Shown: positions 36,297 through 45,477, numbered from the stretch's first letter. The stretch is DNA of 47,081 bases from Rhodopirellula sp. (GCA_002690925.1 NZGD01000051.1:1-47081), one strand, 5' to 3'. Notes: a model not told the origin generated them from the letters alone. Translations and numbers: made by a program.

Positions 36297-37697
36297 ATGC
36301 GTCCGAAAATTTGCAATTTGCGACCACTCCGCATCGCCTGTGCAAGCCTTTTAATCGCAAGTGTTTCGACGTTTGCCGATACGGCGACCCAGAACGCTGA
36401 GAAATTCAATTCCGAATCGGCAGACCGCGGATATCGCGTGCTGACGGAGAAAGCGGTTTTGTCCAGCGATTTCACCCAGGAGGTGTTTGACAATCTCTGG
36501 CAGTGTTGGCCGGAATCTCTTCGCTTACAAGCAGAAGCAGCAAATGCCGATCAGCGACGTGAAATGGCGTTTACTCGGTATGGTCTCACCCCCCGCCCTG
36601 ACGCTCCCGAAAAACCGCTTCAGTACGTAGTGGATGACAGCGGAAACTGGACGATGAACTGTTTCTCATGCCACGGTGGATCTGTCTATGGAAAGCCGGT
36701 TGCCGGAGCTCCCAATAATCGCTTTGCGCTGCAGACGCTTACAGAAGAAATACGCAAAACAAAATTCAAACTTGGTAAACCTCTCTCACGAATGGACGTC
36801 GGTTCCTTGGTCATTCCCTTGGGTACCACGAATGGCACAACGAACGCAGTCGTATTTGGCATGGGACTGATGAGCCAGCGTGACGAGGACCTGAACATTG
36901 TCGCAGCAGCCCCTCAGAAGTTTGTGCATCACGACATGGATGCACCTGCATGGTGGAATTTCCATAAGAAGCCCAACATTTACATCGATGGTTTCGCCCA
37001 GAAAGGTCACCGCGGGCTGATGCAGTTCATGATGATTCCGGAAAATGGTCGTGAGTTCTTCCTGAATCACGAGGACGACTTCCGTGATGTGTACGCATAC
37101 ATATCCTCGCTACGACCTCCGAAATACCCGGGCAAGGTTGATACGATCATGGCAGAGCAGGGCAGGGTAGTTTTTGAGCAGACCTGTGCCGATTGCCACG
37201 GAACCTACGGCAGTACACCCACCTACCCAAATCGACGTATCCCAATCAATGACATCGGAACAGACCCCGTACGACTGACAGCCTTGGAGGTGGAGGGTCG
37301 AAAAAAATATGCTCGGAGTTGGTTCGCACACGCTAACGAGAATGATGAACAGACGACAGTCGTAGATCCCGATGGCTACGTTGCCCCTGCACTGGATGGA
37401 ATCTGGGCATCAGCACCCTACTTTCACAATGGCAGCGTGCCAACTCTTTGGCACTTGCTCAATCCCTCGGAACGCCCCCAAGTTTGGCGGCCTGTAAACG
37501 AAGAGTTTGATGAGGAGAAAGTCGGCCTAACCACCGAAAGTGTGCCGAAAGTACCATTCACAGAGCGTGACCCAGTAATTCGTCGCAGCTATTTCGACAC
37601 ACGCCGATTTGGGAAAAGCAACTCCGGTCATGATTACCCAGCAGAGTTGACTGACACGCAAAGGCAGGCTGTGCTGGAATACCTGAAAACACTGTAA
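36297..37697 (+). CDS. Exported di-haem c-type cytochrome
   Basis: 466 residues with a Sec signal (IACASLLIASVSTFADT, about 13-29). Two haem c sites are seen: C122-x-x-C125-H126 (CFSCHGG) and C297-x-x-C300-H301 (CADCHGT). The C-terminal part has APALDGIWASAPYFHNGSVP followed by TLWHLLNP, the pattern of the bacterial di-haem cytochrome/peroxidase-like family, with an axial methionine or histidine not assigned. It should act in the periplasm as an electron carrier or oxidoreductase. The ATG at 36297 sits directly before the signal peptide. No cytochrome maturation or partner genes are next to it. Confidence 0.9.
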   Translation: MRPKICNLRPLRIACASLLIASVSTFADTATQNAEKFNSESADRGYRVLTEKAVLSSDFTQEVFDNLWQCWPESLRLQAEAANADQRREMAFTRYGLTPRPDAPEKPLQYVVDDSGNWTMNCFSCHGGSVYGKPVAGAPNNRFALQTLTEEIRKTKFKLGKPLSRMDVGSLVIPLGTTNGTTNAVVFGMGLMSQRDEDLNIVAAAPQKFVHHDMDAPAWWNFHKKPNIYIDGFAQKGHRGLMQFMMIPENGREFFLNHEDDFRDVYAYISSLRPPKYPGKVDTIMAEQGRVVFEQTCADCHGTYGSTPTYPNRRIPINDIGTDPVRLTALEVEGRKKYARSWFAHANENDEQTTVVDPDGYVAPALDGIWASAPYFHNGSVPTLWHLLNPSERPQVWRPVNEEFDEEKVGLTTESVPKVPFTERDPVIRRSYFDTRRFGKSNSGHDYPAELTDTQRQAVLEYLKTL

Positions 37698-37784
37698 CGT
37701 TACACAGGCCAAAACCACGCCCGTTGCTGAGATCGAGAGAACGTTAACAAGCAAAGGGATTTTCGACTGAAAGAAATAAAAGTC

Positions 37785-37810
37785 AAAAAACCAGACTTCT
37801 CCAATCTGGT
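37785..37810 (-). terminator. Rho-independent terminator on the minus strand
   Basis: Read on the minus strand, ACCAGA (37810-37805) pairs with TCTGGT (37795-37790) around a 9-base loop and is followed by a run of T (37790-37785). This is the form of an intrinsic terminator for transcripts coming from the right, that is from the MFS gene or from a minus-strand RNA. The stem is only 6 pairs. Confidence 0.45.
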
Positions 37811-37840
37811 CGTTCGAAACACGTTAATTTGCACGCTTAT

Positions 37841-38144
37841 GGGCACAGGGAGAAAGGACGTGGCAAGTCAATCCGCAGTCCGCCACCACCTCGTTAGAGT
37901 GGTGGAACTCTATAAGATTGCGGAGGGTAAATCACCTGTTCCCGAAACCGCATGAGAGCGTAATTTCCTTGGAGCGCGAAGCAAGACGAGGAAGATCAAC
38001 AAACGGGATGCCCGTACTAGAGGAGTTACTTCTGAGACGCTTCTTTGCTAAACACGAAGGCCTTTCAGTGAAGCGGTACGTGTAGAAGTCCGTTCCGGAG
38101 GATGGTGATACCTACGAACGCAATGTACACCGCAGGAGCGTTCG
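37841..38144 (+). ncRNA. Candidate structured RNA of unknown class
   Basis: A run of helices can be drawn. GGGCACAGG (37841-37849) pairs with CCTGTTCCC (37935-37943), one mismatch. Inside it TCCGCA (37872-37877) pairs with TGCGGA (37919-37924), enclosing CCACCAC/GTGGTGG (37883-37889 with 37899-37905). Then TTCCTTG (37965-37971) with CGAGGAA (37987-37993), ACGGG/CCCGT (38003-38015), CGCTTC/GAAGCG (38038-38043 with 38070-38075), and the alternatives CGTTC/GAACG (38091-38095 with 38116-38120) or CGAACGC/GCGTTCG (38115-38121 with 38138-38144). G-U pairs fit the plus strand better. Segments such as GGAGAAAGGACGTGGC vaguely recall domain I of group II introns, but no proper domain V was found. Class unknown. 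Confidence 0.35.
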
Positions 38145-38268
38145 ATCCAACGTGCATTGGCATTTGGATCCGAATTCATCCAGTTGCGAGATCAACGCCA
38201 AGGCGGCAACATGGCTGCCACGACCAACGACTACAAATGATGCATTCACGATTGCCCACAACACTGCA

Positions 38269-38320
38269 CAGTGCAATTCGACGACTCAGTGCAATTCGAC
38301 GACTCAGTGCAATTCGACGA
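38269..38320. repeat. 18-base tandem repeat, about 2.9 copies
   Basis: The unit GTGCAATTCGACGACTCA is at 38271-38288 and 38289-38306, with a partial third copy at 38307-38320; counting the preceding CA, the core CAGTGCAATTCGACGA occurs three times. It lies in noncoding DNA; copies are identical, which suggests recent slippage or use as binding sites. Confidence 0.9.
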
Positions 38321-38469
38321 TGATTTTTTTCAAATGACGAAAGCGAAGGAATTGATGCAGTTTTCAACCGATCAGCTGAATCTAGCTGAATGAACTTCAC
38401 CTTCAGTGATTTGAACGAACAGAGAACTTTTCCGAAAAGGAACAGCTCTCAGTTTGGCAAACACTGTGA

Positions 38470-40227
38470 TCAACAATCGGGCTTTTCTTTCGCATCGTCA
38501 TCGCCGCCCTTGTCAGACAGTTCGTTGTTTTCTGTCGCCTCAGCAGGAGAAACACGATCCCCCGAAAGGCTGTCCTCCTCTGTCACACACTCCGTTGCGT
38601 CTTCATCCTCGGACAATGTGTCATGTACGGTGTTCTCACCATGAACATTCGTGTTCAACAACAAACCTGACTCTCCACTACCAACCAGCAACCCCGTCCC
38701 GCGGAAAGCCCAAAGGAAGTAAATCGCGCCTACCAACATCAGGCCACTGCAGAAATAAAACATCTTGTACTCTGCTCCCTTGAACGCAGGGGCAAGCACC
38801 AAGACGACGAGCGACGCAAGCGTCAAGAACATGAAAGAAACACCGTTAGCAGTGCCGAGAAACCGCCCACGCTCCCCATCGGGTGACAAACTCTGCAAGA
38901 GTGCTTGCAGTGGCACGATGTAGAAACCTGCCGAAAAACCTGCACAGAAAATAAAGAGGGATACGCTCGAGAACAACACTTCGTAGGATTCGGCTTTCAT
39001 TCCCAAAACTGGGGGTGTTACGAATGCCAGCAAGAAGAAGAATACGATCAGCCCTAATGCCCCCATAGGAATCAACCTTGGCATGATTTTATGACCGGAA
39101 ATAAGTCCGGCAACACCACAGCCAAGCCCGATGGCAATCCCCAAAACCCCCATCAGCACACTGGCATTCTTACGAGTAATGTCCATGATTTCTGAGTATT
39201 CAGGGACAATTAACAAGGCGATCCCGGCTAATAGATAGAAATATCCCCATGCCATCATCACCATCAACAAGCGAGTTTGGGACATCTCCTTGATGGTTTC
39301 GATATAGGTACTGAAAGGGTTGTAGTCGAATTTCAGCTGTGCATTACCCTTTGGTAGTGGCGTGAGCAACAGCGATGCCAACCAACCCAACACCGCCACA
39401 AGCACGAGAGCAATCATGGGTAACGAGAGTTCACCAAACGGATTCAACACCGCAAGTTTATATTTGTCTTTTTGCGATTGGGTTACCGAATCTTCGTTTC
39501 GCTGTACCAACGGCTCGCGATAAAAGTCGACATCAAGCACTTCAGCTTCATTTTCATCGCCGTTTTCTTTCGCTCTCATCTTGGCGTTCTTAAAATCAAG
39601 CTTTTTAAGAATTGCAATTTTTTCTTTACCCTCACGTAAGCTTGGAACATCGTAAGAGAGGGTAAATTCATCGAATCCCTCGTTAACTTGCCGATCAGCA
39701 AAGGCTGGGGCACGATACGGAAGCGGGCAATACGCATCACTCACTGCGCCGGCCAGCAATGTGCCGATAATCACTGACAAGTTGGTCAACATATTAATGC
39801 TACCGTTGGCGCGGCTGAGATCCGAATCATCAACCAACTCCGCAATCATGCCGTACTTGGCTGGGCCAAAAAAAGCACTTTGGCAAGTCAATGCGATGAG
39901 CGCGAACAAAGTCATCCAAAGGTTTTGCACGTAAAAACCGTATCCGGCAATCAAAGCGATTGGAATTTCAACACTCTTGACCCACCATGTGACTGTTCGC
40001 TTGGAGTAACGATCTGATACCTGTCCTGCAAAACCAGAAAGCAAGATGAATGGGATCGTGAAACAGAAAGTTACAATGCTTGGGCCTGAGTCCCCAAGAA
40101 CGCCAACCCAAGCACCATTAATCACCATAAAAATGAGCACGGCCTTGAGAATATTATCATTCATAGCCCCAAAGAACTGGGCCATGACAAGACTGAGAAA
40201 ACCTCGCTTGAAAAGATTACTTTTCAC
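38470..40227 (-). CDS. MFS transporter, LplT-like
   Basis: Major facilitator superfamily permease of 585 residues with 12 predicted helices. The N terminus has LVMAQFFGAMNDNILKAVLI (about 13-32), then GFAGQVSDRYSKRTV, and CQSAFFGPAKYGMIAELVDD (about 114-133), motifs that match the lysophospholipid transporter LplT and its relatives. A charged loop of about 90 residues (about 170-265) interrupts the middle, longer than in most members, and an acidic tail of about 45 residues (DTLSEDEDATECVTEED) closes it. The start is a GTG at 40227; an ATG at 40185 would cut into helix 1. It is the last gene of a minus-strand run and ends in the structured gap. Confidence 0.88.
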   Translation of the reverse strand: MKSNLFKRGFLSLVMAQFFGAMNDNILKAVLIFMVINGAWVGVLGDSGPSIVTFCFTIPFILLSGFAGQVSDRYSKRTVTWWVKSVEIPIALIAGYGFYVQNLWMTLFALIALTCQSAFFGPAKYGMIAELVDDSDLSRANGSINMLTNLSVIIGTLLAGAVSDAYCPLPYRAPAFADRQVNEGFDEFTLSYDVPSLREGKEKIAILKKLDFKNAKMRAKENGDENEAEVLDVDFYREPLVQRNEDSVTQSQKDKYKLAVLNPFGELSLPMIALVLVAVLGWLASLLLTPLPKGNAQLKFDYNPFSTYIETIKEMSQTRLLMVMMAWGYFYLLAGIALLIVPEYSEIMDITRKNASVLMGVLGIAIGLGCGVAGLISGHKIMPRLIPMGALGLIVFFFLLAFVTPPVLGMKAESYEVLFSSVSLFIFCAGFSAGFYIVPLQALLQSLSPDGERGRFLGTANGVSFMFLTLASLVVLVLAPAFKGAEYKMFYFCSGLMLVGAIYFLWAFRGTGLLVGSGESGLLLNTNVHGENTVHDTLSEDEDATECVTEEDSLSGDRVSPAEATENNELSDKGGDDDAKEKPDC

Positions 40228-40424
40228 GATAAATCAATCCCACGGTGCTGTTGGTTGAACTACAGAAGGCCCCTAGACACCTTCATGAAATCATTGCTTC
40301 GCATCATATCTGAAAAAACACAATCATTAACAACATTCATGAGCGGATGATTTCAGCATCTGACCTGTCCAGACGCAGTAGAACCAATTCCTGCCAGAGC
40401 CTGCTGAATGCTTTTCATCGGGCC

Positions 40425-40793
40425 TCAGCCACGTCGATAACGATCAATTGCCTCGGCCAGAGGATAACGGGTTACATCGCCATCATGTTGACTTGCTGCA
40501 ATTTCCTGCAGTCGCAAATAGCCTCGAGTGACCAGGTTGATGCGCTTTTCGACAAATTCAGGATCTAGAGTCTCGGCCCCAAAATCACCTTCGACAGCAA
40601 TACGTTCAAAACCATCGCATCGAATGAATTGAGAAAGAACGGGATTGCAGCGTAGGTGACGTTCCGGGCTCGTGTGAAGGATTTCCGGATCCAATTCTCC
40701 AATCACAAACCGGAGGTAAAGATCGCTGTCAATGATTGAAGTCACATCACCACCGCAAACTTCACAGCGATATCCCTCATCACACTTTGCCAT
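40425..40793 (-). CDS. Small protein with N-terminal CxxC motif, function unknown
   Basis: 122 residues starting MAKCDEGYRCEVCGGDV; cysteines 4, 10 and 13 may form a metal knuckle. A following segment (IIDSDLYLRFVIGELDPEIL) and an RHLRCNPVLSQFI segment with another cysteine are compact and non-repetitive, so the gene is real, but no family is recognised. GTG at 40835 and ATG at 40799 are alternative starts; GGGAA lies about 9 bases upstream of the ATG at 40793. It lies 65 bases after dapB and may be cotranscribed with it. Confidence 0.7.
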   Translation of the reverse strand: MAKCDEGYRCEVCGGDVTSIIDSDLYLRFVIGELDPEILHTSPERHLRCNPVLSQFIRCDGFERIAVEGDFGAETLDPEFVEKRINLVTRGYLRLQEIAASQHDGDVTRYPLAEAIDRYRRG

Positions 40794-40858
40794 CAACATG
40801 TTCCCGATGATGCTACGAACCAATCTTAGAGACACACAATGGTGATCTCACTACCAGG

Positions 40859-41665
40859 TCACGACAGTCCCAGCACATCAAACATGCTGTAGAGCCCATT
40901 GGGTTTCCCTTGCAACCAACGAGCAGCTGCGAGCGCGCCTGAGGCGTAACAATCTCGATTACTTGCTGCTACGTTTAACTCAATACGCTCACCCATCATC
41001 CCAAAAACGATCGTATGTTCTCCCGGGTTGTCACCCACACGAACAGCGTGGTAGCCGATCTCATTCCGTGTTCTCTCACCGGTCTCACCCTCGCGACCCT
41101 GCACATGAATCGTATCTCCATCCATTTTTTCAGCAATCAATTCGCCAAAGCGAAGTGCTGTACCACTGGGGGCATCTGCCTTGAAACGATGATGTCGCTC
41201 AATAATTTCAACATCCAGCCCACCAGCAACGCCTTTCAACGTCTCGGTAATCTGCTGAGTTAACTTCATTGTCAGATTCACAGCCATCGACATACTAGGT
41301 GCCCAACAGATTGGAACCGACTTGGATGCTTCTTTTAATGACTCCTTCTGGGAATCACTCAATCCGGTTGTCGCAACCACTAAGGGGAAATTTCGTTGCA
41401 GTGCCTCCTGCAGACAGGCATCCACTGCGGTGGGAAGTGAAAAGTCAATCACAGCATGAGCTGTCTCGGGCCAGTCCGATTGCAGGACAACACCGCTTGC
41501 AGCAACACCGGCCAACAAGCCTGCGTCTTGGCCTATCAGTGGATTACTGTGATGGTCAACGGCTGCGATCAATTGAAATGCGGTGTCATCTGCGGCTAAG
41601 GCCACGACACGTCGTCCCATTCTCCCGGCAGCGCCGTGGACGATTAGTTGTATTGGAGTGCTCAT
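40859..41665 (-). CDS. dapB: 4-hydroxy-tetrahydrodipicolinate reductase
   Basis: Enzyme of lysine and diaminopimelate synthesis, 268 residues. The N-terminal nucleotide-binding motif is VHGAAGRMGRRVVALA (about 9-24); VIDFSLPTA lies near 72; ATTGLSDSQ near 98; the catalytic segment EIIERHHRFKADAPSGTAL is near 154-172. Length is normal. ATG at 41665 is clear. It lies downstream of thrC (about 147 bases) on the same strand, both parts of the aspartate family of amino acids. Confidence 0.95.
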   Translation of the reverse strand: MSTPIQLIVHGAAGRMGRRVVALAADDTAFQLIAAVDHHSNPLIGQDAGLLAGVAASGVVLQSDWPETAHAVIDFSLPTAVDACLQEALQRNFPLVVATTGLSDSQKESLKEASKSVPICWAPSMSMAVNLTMKLTQQITETLKGVAGGLDVEIIERHHRFKADAPSGTALRFGELIAEKMDGDTIHVQGREGETGERTRNEIGYHAVRVGDNPGEHTIVFGMMGERIELNVAASNRDCYASGALAAARWLQGKPNGLYSMFDVLGLS

Positions 41666-41812
41666 CCCATAAATTTAACGGGGAATCGAGCAACAGAGCA
41701 GGGTAGGGCGGATGAAAAAGTACCGATGACCAGCGTTGGGCTGTCCGCAGCTATACAAGAAGCTGGAGATCCGCTGTACTGATCAGCGGTTCGCAAATAA
41801 GAAAAAGACTGT

Positions 41813-43240
41813 TCAGGAATACAACTGGATCGTCTTAATGATGTCATCAAGCTCGTTCGGCACAGCAACCGCACGATTTGCATGGCTGGCCTTCTTTACA
41901 CCCCGGCTCCCCAAAGTCTCATTGAAAACTTGCTGGTCGGTGGTGTGATAGGCGACCGTCGCTGTCGGATCTTTGAGTTCATGTCCTGTCAAAATGCAGA
42001 CAACTCGATCGCTGGGTGCGATGACCCCTTCTCGTCTTAACATTCGTGCTCCCGCTACGCTCGCGGCTGATGCAGGCTCACAACCAAAACCACCCGCGCC
42101 TACTTTTGATTTGGCATCAAGAATATCCTGATCGTCAACCTGCCTAACCACACCATCCATGAACTCGAGTGCTCGCAAACACTTCTTCAGATTCACGGGA
42201 CGATTGATCTCGATCGCACTTGCAATCGTATCTGCTTTTTTTCCTTCACGATCCATTTCATCGTTGTAATGAACAATGGGATCCATATCAACATTGCCGC
42301 CATTCCAGCGCACACCACGACGTTCATATAACTCGTAAAGCGTGTCTGCCCCTGCTGCATTGATGACCGCCAATCTTGGCACTCGATCAACCAAGCCATG
42401 TGCTTTCAGCTCCATGAACGCTTTTCCAAACGCACTGCTGTTGCCGAGATTACCACCTGGAACCACGATCCAATCTGGTACTTCCCACCTCAACGCCTCG
42501 AGCACTCGGAACATGATCGTTTTTTGCCCTTCAAGGCGAAACGGATTCACGCTGTTCACCAAATAGATACCAAGTTCCTGAGAAACCTGCCTCACCCTGA
42601 TCATCGCATCGTCAAAATCGCCTGCGATCTGGACGGTCAACGCGCCATAGTCGAGCGCCTGGCTGAGCTTGCCGTAAGAAATTTTTCCGCTGCCGATGAA
42701 AATCACAGCTTTCATCAACTGGGTCGCACTGCAGTACAACGCAAGCGAAGCACTGGTGTTCCCGGTACTTGCGCAAGCCGCTCGCTTGGCATCCATCATG
42801 TTTGCATGAGTGACAGCGGCACACATGCCATTATCTTTGAAACTGCCCGACGGATTCATCCCCTCGTATTGCAGATGCAAACGACCATGATCCATACCGA
42901 CGTAGTCACCGACCAAGTCGGTTTGCTGCAAGAGAGTCTGTCCCTCCCCAACAGTGATGAGCTCTTTTTGAGAGGCAAAAGGCAACAGCTCATGAAAACG
43001 CCAAACACCGCTGAAACGTACGGGATTGGTCCGTTCACTCCACGTGGCTTCGAATTCTTTCAAACTCGATGGAACCGCAGCTCTGTCCCATTGGTAGTCA
43101 ATATCAAGCAGATCACCGCATTTATCGCATGAAGTGCGAACACTTCTCGCCTCGTAAGTAGCAGCGCACCTCGGATTAATGCAGCGTTGAAATGCGAGAT
43201 CCGTTTGAATCGCGTTGTGCTCTTGGGCTGTCTGCAGCAT
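41813..43240 (-). CDS. thrC: Threonine synthase
   Basis: PLP enzyme making threonine from O-phosphohomoserine, 475 residues. An N-terminal zinc-ribbon-like segment has cysteines 20, 25, 38 and 41, followed by the substrate loop [10 protein letters not shown]. The PLP lysine is K135 in [17 protein letters not shown], and the phosphate-binding loop is in [11 protein letters not shown] near 158. The [16 protein letters not shown] segment (about 267) and a C-terminal LTGHELKDP follow. A GTG at 43249 is also in frame; the ATG at 43240 is preferred. The gene is divergent from lspA across about 220 bases. Confidence 0.94.
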   Translation of the reverse strand: MLQTAQEHNAIQTDLAFQRCINPRCAATYEARSVRTSCDKCGDLLDIDYQWDRAAVPSSLKEFEATWSERTNPVRFSGVWRFHELLPFASQKELITVGEGQTLLQQTDLVGDYVGMDHGRLHLQYEGMNPSGSFKDNGMCAAVTHANMMDAKRAACASTGNTSASLALYCSATQLMKAVIFIGSGKISYGKLSQALDYGALTVQIAGDFDDAMIRVRQVSQELGIYLVNSVNPFRLEGQKTIMFRVLEALRWEVPDWIVVPGGNLGNSSAFGKAFMELKAHGLVDRVPRLAVINAAGADTLYELYERRGVRWNGGNVDMDPIVHYNDEMDREGKKADTIASAIEINRPVNLKKCLRALEFMDGVVRQVDDQDILDAKSKVGAGGFGCEPASAASVAGARMLRREGVIAPSDRVVCILTGHELKDPTATVAYHTTDQQVFNETLGSRGVKKASHANRAVAVPNELDDIIKTIQLYS

Positions 43241-43461
43241 GGCTGTCACGTCAAAATCGCAAAAGAATCGTGGAAATCGAGTTCGGATCTACTAGAAAGT
43301 AGATCGGCAGTGAGACTCTATCGCTGGATTCAGGTTTGGTCCAAGGTCGAAAATGTGTCGAAGATTGCAGTTTAACTCACGAATTCGACTGGGCATGGGC
43401 CCACGGGTATTCTAACGTCCAAACGTTTTTCGTCCCCACTCCTTTTCCGCGTCAGCATGCC

Positions 43462-44190
43462 ATGGATGGATCTAAACCCACGACTGAACAAAGCCTGCAA
43501 GGTAGAGACGCTTCAAACGCCGGGGCTACCGGACGAATAGATTCCACGGATTCGCCGATTCCAACGGGAAATCCAACCAGCAAATCTTTGGTGCCCCGCT
43601 CGCGACTCATTTTGTTCCTCAGCTTGGCAATTCTTGGAGCTATCGCTGACCTGTGGTCAAAATCGTTCATTTTCAGTTGGCGAGGCCTACCCGGCGAGAA
43701 GGACATTTGGTGGATTGTTGATGGCTACTTCGGGATCGAAACCGCCGTGAACATTGGCGCCGTGTTTGGCTTGGGCGCGGGAAAAGGAACAATCTTCGCC
43801 GCTTTTTCGATCATTGCAGCAATCGGTATCTGTGTCTGGCTGTTTTGGTTTAAAGCAGCGGTTTCACTGTGGCTGACTACCGCTTTGGGCTTGATTAGCG
43901 GTGGTATTATCGGCAATTTGTACGATCGTTTAGGACTTTGGTGGGTGGACGAACCAGGCTATTTCATGGAATGGCAAAGTGGTGTTCGCGATTGGATTCT
44001 TTTTAAGATCCCCGGTGTTCCGTTCTTTGATCCATGGCCAAATTTCAACATCGCGGATAGTTTGCTGGTAGTGGGTGCAGGAATGCTACTTTATCAGTCG
44101 TTTTTCCCAGGTAACCTAGCGGAAACTGGAGAAGACAAAAAATCGAGCGGTGATAAGAATGAACCTGAATCCAACTCTTTGAAAGCTTGA
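43462..44190 (+). CDS. lspA: Lipoprotein signal peptidase II
   Basis: Aspartic membrane protease that cleaves the signal peptide of lipoproteins after diacylglyceryl transfer. The 242-residue product has four transmembrane helices and the conserved sites NIGAVFGLGAG (about 96-106), GNLYDRLG with one catalytic Asp near 156, and FNIADSLLVVG with the other near 197. Unusual parts are a hydrophilic, Ser/Thr-rich N-terminal extension of about 48 residues before helix 1, a W-rich loop of about 35 residues between the two catalytic sites, and a charged tail of about 30 residues. The frame is open from 43336, but the ATG at 43462 fits best. The window also contains a predicted lipoprotein (the DUF1080 gene) as a substrate. 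Confidence 0.93.
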   Translation: MDGSKPTTEQSLQGRDASNAGATGRIDSTDSPIPTGNPTSKSLVPRSRLILFLSLAILGAIADLWSKSFIFSWRGLPGEKDIWWIVDGYFGIETAVNIGAVFGLGAGKGTIFAAFSIIAAIGICVWLFWFKAAVSLWLTTALGLISGGIIGNLYDRLGLWWVDEPGYFMEWQSGVRDWILFKIPGVPFFDPWPNFNIADSLLVVGAGMLLYQSFFPGNLAETGEDKKSSGDKNEPESNSLKA

Positions 44191-44458
44191 AAAGCCGCCA
44201 AAATCGAGTCACTTGCAAACATTCACGAAGGTCCCTCAGTGTGGTGTCACCGCTGAAAAGGCCCACTTTGGACGATGGCATCGCCACCTCGAATCGTGAC
44301 GATCCAAACTTGCTTCGGGCTCGCTTCAACACGGAAACGACATTGAGCGTCGAATTCGTTAATACAATTCGCGCGTTTGCACATCGAGCATCCCGCCGCG
44401 TTTAGAACACCAACTAAATCGAGGTTCAGATGAACCAATTTTCTCAGAAGGACTAGCC

Positions 44459-45295
44459 ATGGAAAAGATCACCGGCAGCAATGAAGGTCCGCCTTCCTGG
44501 GCAGATGAACAAGAAGGCCGTTTAGTCGCGATGATCGAAGTCGCTCAGGCAGCAGGAATACACACCTTGACCTACTTTGGGCGAACAGATTTGGCTGTCG
44601 ATGCCAAAGCTGATGCTTCACCAGTGACGGTAGCAGACCGAGAGGCGGAGCAGCTGGTTCGACGTGAAATTGGCTCACGGTTCCCCGATGACACAATTCA
44701 AGGAGAAGAATTCTCGGAACAGTCAGGGACTTCGGCTTATCGCTGGGTGGTGGACCCTATCGATGGGACCAAGTCATTTGTCTGCGGCGTACCACTTTAT
44801 TCGACACTTCTGGCATTGGAATTTGAGGGTGAACCGTTGGCGGGAGTCATCTTCATTCCTGCGATGGGGGAAATGGTCGCCGCTGCACTTGGAAAAGGCT
44901 GCTGGCACCGGCAATCCGCTGAATACAGTTGGAGTCGCGCCACTGTTTCCAATAAGTCCAGTCTCGAGGAAGCAGTGTTCGTCACTAGCCAAGTCGACTC
45001 ATTTGACGCCCGAGATGCGGCAGAGAGTTACAAAAAGCTGGAGAAGAAAGCTTGGCTGACACGAAGCTGGGGTGATGGTTACGGATATTTGATGGTATCG
45101 ACGGGGAGAGCCGATGTGATGGTTGATCCCGAATGCAATGCTTGGGATGTGGCCGCGATTCTGCCAGTCGTGATGGAGGCAGGCGGAAAATTCTCAGATT
45201 GGGCCGGAAATACGACCAGTCGTGGAGGAGATGGGGTGGGAACCAACGGCAAATTACACGGGTTGGTCCTGTCGGCGCTGGCTGCGGAGCAATGA
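44459..45295 (+). CDS. hisN: Inositol-monophosphatase-family histidinol-phosphatase candidate
   Basis: Metal-dependent phosphatase of the IMPase superfamily, 278 residues. Metal-site motifs are IQGEEFSEQ (about 80-88) and WVVDPIDGTKSFVCG (about 96-110), and the C-terminal NAWDVAAILPVVMEAGGKFS near 225. The GTKSFVCGVP and GDGYGYLMVSTGRADVMVDP segments match the HisN subgroup, and hisB here lacks the phosphatase domain, so histidinol-phosphate phosphatase is the best guess; inositol-phosphate or other sugar phosphates are possible. The ATG at 44459 has a strong ribosome site (AGAAGGA) six bases upstream. Confidence 0.88.
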   Translation: MEKITGSNEGPPSWADEQEGRLVAMIEVAQAAGIHTLTYFGRTDLAVDAKADASPVTVADREAEQLVRREIGSRFPDDTIQGEEFSEQSGTSAYRWVVDPIDGTKSFVCGVPLYSTLLALEFEGEPLAGVIFIPAMGEMVAAALGKGCWHRQSAEYSWSRATVSNKSSLEEAVFVTSQVDSFDARDAAESYKKLEKKAWLTRSWGDGYGYLMVSTGRADVMVDPECNAWDVAAILPVVMEAGGKFSDWAGNTTSRGGDGVGTNGKLHGLVLSALAAEQ

Positions 45296-45477
45296 ACCTG
45301 CAAATTACGAAAAAAATAGGCGTATGGACTCCATTTACAAAGCAAGCCCTCGAAGCGTAGACTATCGGATTGCCGGACCACACCGCCCCGAAACAGGACG
45401 CATGTTCTTCTGTTCAGTGGTCCAAAGGTGGCGTCTGCCACTGATGCCTTGGTCCCCCAGTCTTGTATTGAATCTTC

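Larger units (their letters stand above)
37698..38469. other. 772-base gene-free stretch, cytochrome to MFS gene
   Basis: No coding region is supported on either strand: the frames are short and the longest (38102-38323) runs through a tandem repeat. The stretch holds a minus-strand terminator-like hairpin (37785-37810), a dense set of helices (37841-38144) and an 18-base tandem repeat (38269-38320), each listed separately. It follows the cytochrome gene on one strand and the MFS gene on the other. Confidence 0.6.

Noticed and set aside
38065..38110. Group II intron domain V in the structured stretch
   Set aside because: The best candidate (GAAGCGG with CCGTTC) has a bulge and no proper AGC triad, tetraloop or full second helix.
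38102..38323. Open frame of 73 codons across the tandem repeat
   Set aside because: Repeats create the frame; peptide is repetitive and no start signal or family is seen.
41778..41796. Hairpin CCGCT/AGCGG after thrC as a terminator
   Set aside because: Five-pair stem without a T run on the minus strand.
42398..43132. Open frame of 244 codons on the plus strand opposite thrC
   Set aside because: Shadow of threonine synthase; no recognisable domain or start signal.
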